Positions 5,380 to 5,551 of a DNA stretch of 5,551 nucleotides are shown one piece after another; position 1 is the stretch's first letter; the number at the start of each line of letters is the position of its first letter. The notes below the pieces were generated by a model that saw only the letters and a list, made by a program, of their open reading frames with translations, did not search any database and was not told where the DNA came from. The position numbers were made by a program, and so were the translations under genes. Source of the DNA: CATZDY01 sp045599035 (GTDB lineage: Bacteria; Bacillota; Desulfotomaculia; Desulfotomaculales; Desulfocucumaceae); the NCBI GenBank assembly GCA_045599035.1, contig JAZRVI010000043.1, positions 1-5,551 of the forward strand, read 5' to 3'.

Positions 5380-5551
5380 AGCTAAATATCAGGGAGTTTG
5401 ACTTTACTTCCCTGCTGTACGGCAGAAATTAGACGCTAATGTAATCAACGGATTGCTTGTCTATAAAGTTTCTTTGCTCTAAGCATAAACTTGTATTCCA
5501 AAGTCTGAAAATGATGTACGATTACAAGCAACGCTTAACAATTGGAACCCC
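5380..5551 (+). ncRNA. Candidate omegaRNA / right-end region of the second element (3' end outside window)
   Basis: No reading frame worth calling occupies these 172 bases, but pairing is dense. CAGGGA/TCCCTG lies just after the tnpB stop (about 5390-5395 with 5409-5414). Small hairpins TTAG/CTAA (around 5429-5439) and AATC/GATT (around 5443-5454) follow. A long-range stem TTGCTTGT/ACAAGCAA (5453-5460 with 5524-5531) encloses AAGTTT/AAACTT (5466-5471 with 5487-5492). A structured noncoding tail directly after tnpB is where the omegaRNA of this family lies. The terminal hairpin, element boundary and guide are beyond the window. The GAAGCAAGAA signature of the first element is absent, in line with a different subfamily. 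Pairing was judged by eye. Confidence 0.5.

Larger units (their letters stand above)
3459..5551 (+). mobile_element. Second TnpB-type (IS1341-like) element, right end outside window
   Basis: From about 3459 the sequence turns clearly AT-rich, with many ATA, AGA and AAA codons in the coding part, unlike the cbiA and GTPase genes. It holds a left-end hairpin (3480-3521), a promoter, a broken small reading frame, tnpB and a structured 3' tail. No Y1 transposase (TnpA) gene is present, so it resembles tnpB-only elements mobilised in trans, although a TnpA could be outside the window. The left boundary is uncertain: TTTAA at 3454-3458 resembles a TnpB target-adjacent motif, which would put the first element base at 3459; otherwise it begins closer to 3478. 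The insertion is 30-55 bp after the GTPase stop and breaks no visible gene. Confidence 0.7.

Overview
The window looks like a Bacillota (probably clostridial) chromosome segment. The clues are strong purine-rich Shine-Dalgarno sites (GGAG, AGGGAGG, GAAGG), a TTG start, moderate-GC housekeeping genes with AT-rich insertions, and two different TnpB-type IS200/IS605-family elements. The genus cannot be told from the sequence.

Layout. (1) Bases 1-141 are the right end of a first IS200/IS605-type element: the last 31 codons of a TnpB, overlapped by the structured 3' part of its omegaRNA. The element ends in the GAAGCAAGAA + hairpin + AGTTCAC signature. (2) Bases 166-1575 encode a CbiA/CobB-family cobyrinate a,c-diamide synthase whose Shine-Dalgarno lies in the 16 bases that would be the omegaRNA guide. 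(3) A convergent gene (2675-1566, minus) encodes an ion-transporter-superfamily (ArsB/NhaD/SLC13-like) permease; its stop overlaps the cbiA stop by 10 bp. (4) Divergent from it, 2742-3425 encodes a cysteine-rich HypB/UreG/CobW-like SIMIBI GTPase. (5) From about 3459 to the window end lies a second, unrelated TnpB element. It has a left-end hairpin, a textbook sigma-A promoter (TTGACA-17-TATAAT), a small ribbon-helix-helix-like reading frame broken by one TGA, a 548-residue TnpB with a complete RuvC triad but no zinc-ribbon cysteines, and a structured 3' region likely to be its omegaRNA. Its right end is outside the window.

How the parts relate. The CbiA-like amidase, the metallochaperone-like GTPase and the ion permease make a small set that could serve a metal-tetrapyrrole or metal cofactor; this is inference from families and proximity. 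The two mobile elements flank this set. The first may influence cbiA expression, because its RNA runs directly into the cbiA leader. The second sits 30-55 bp beyond the GTPase stop and brings its own strong promoter. The most unusual items are the guide/Shine-Dalgarno overlap at cbiA, the small regulator-like gene with a lone TGA that joins tnpB through an ATGA overlap, and the zinc-ribbon-less TnpB with its candidate omegaRNA.
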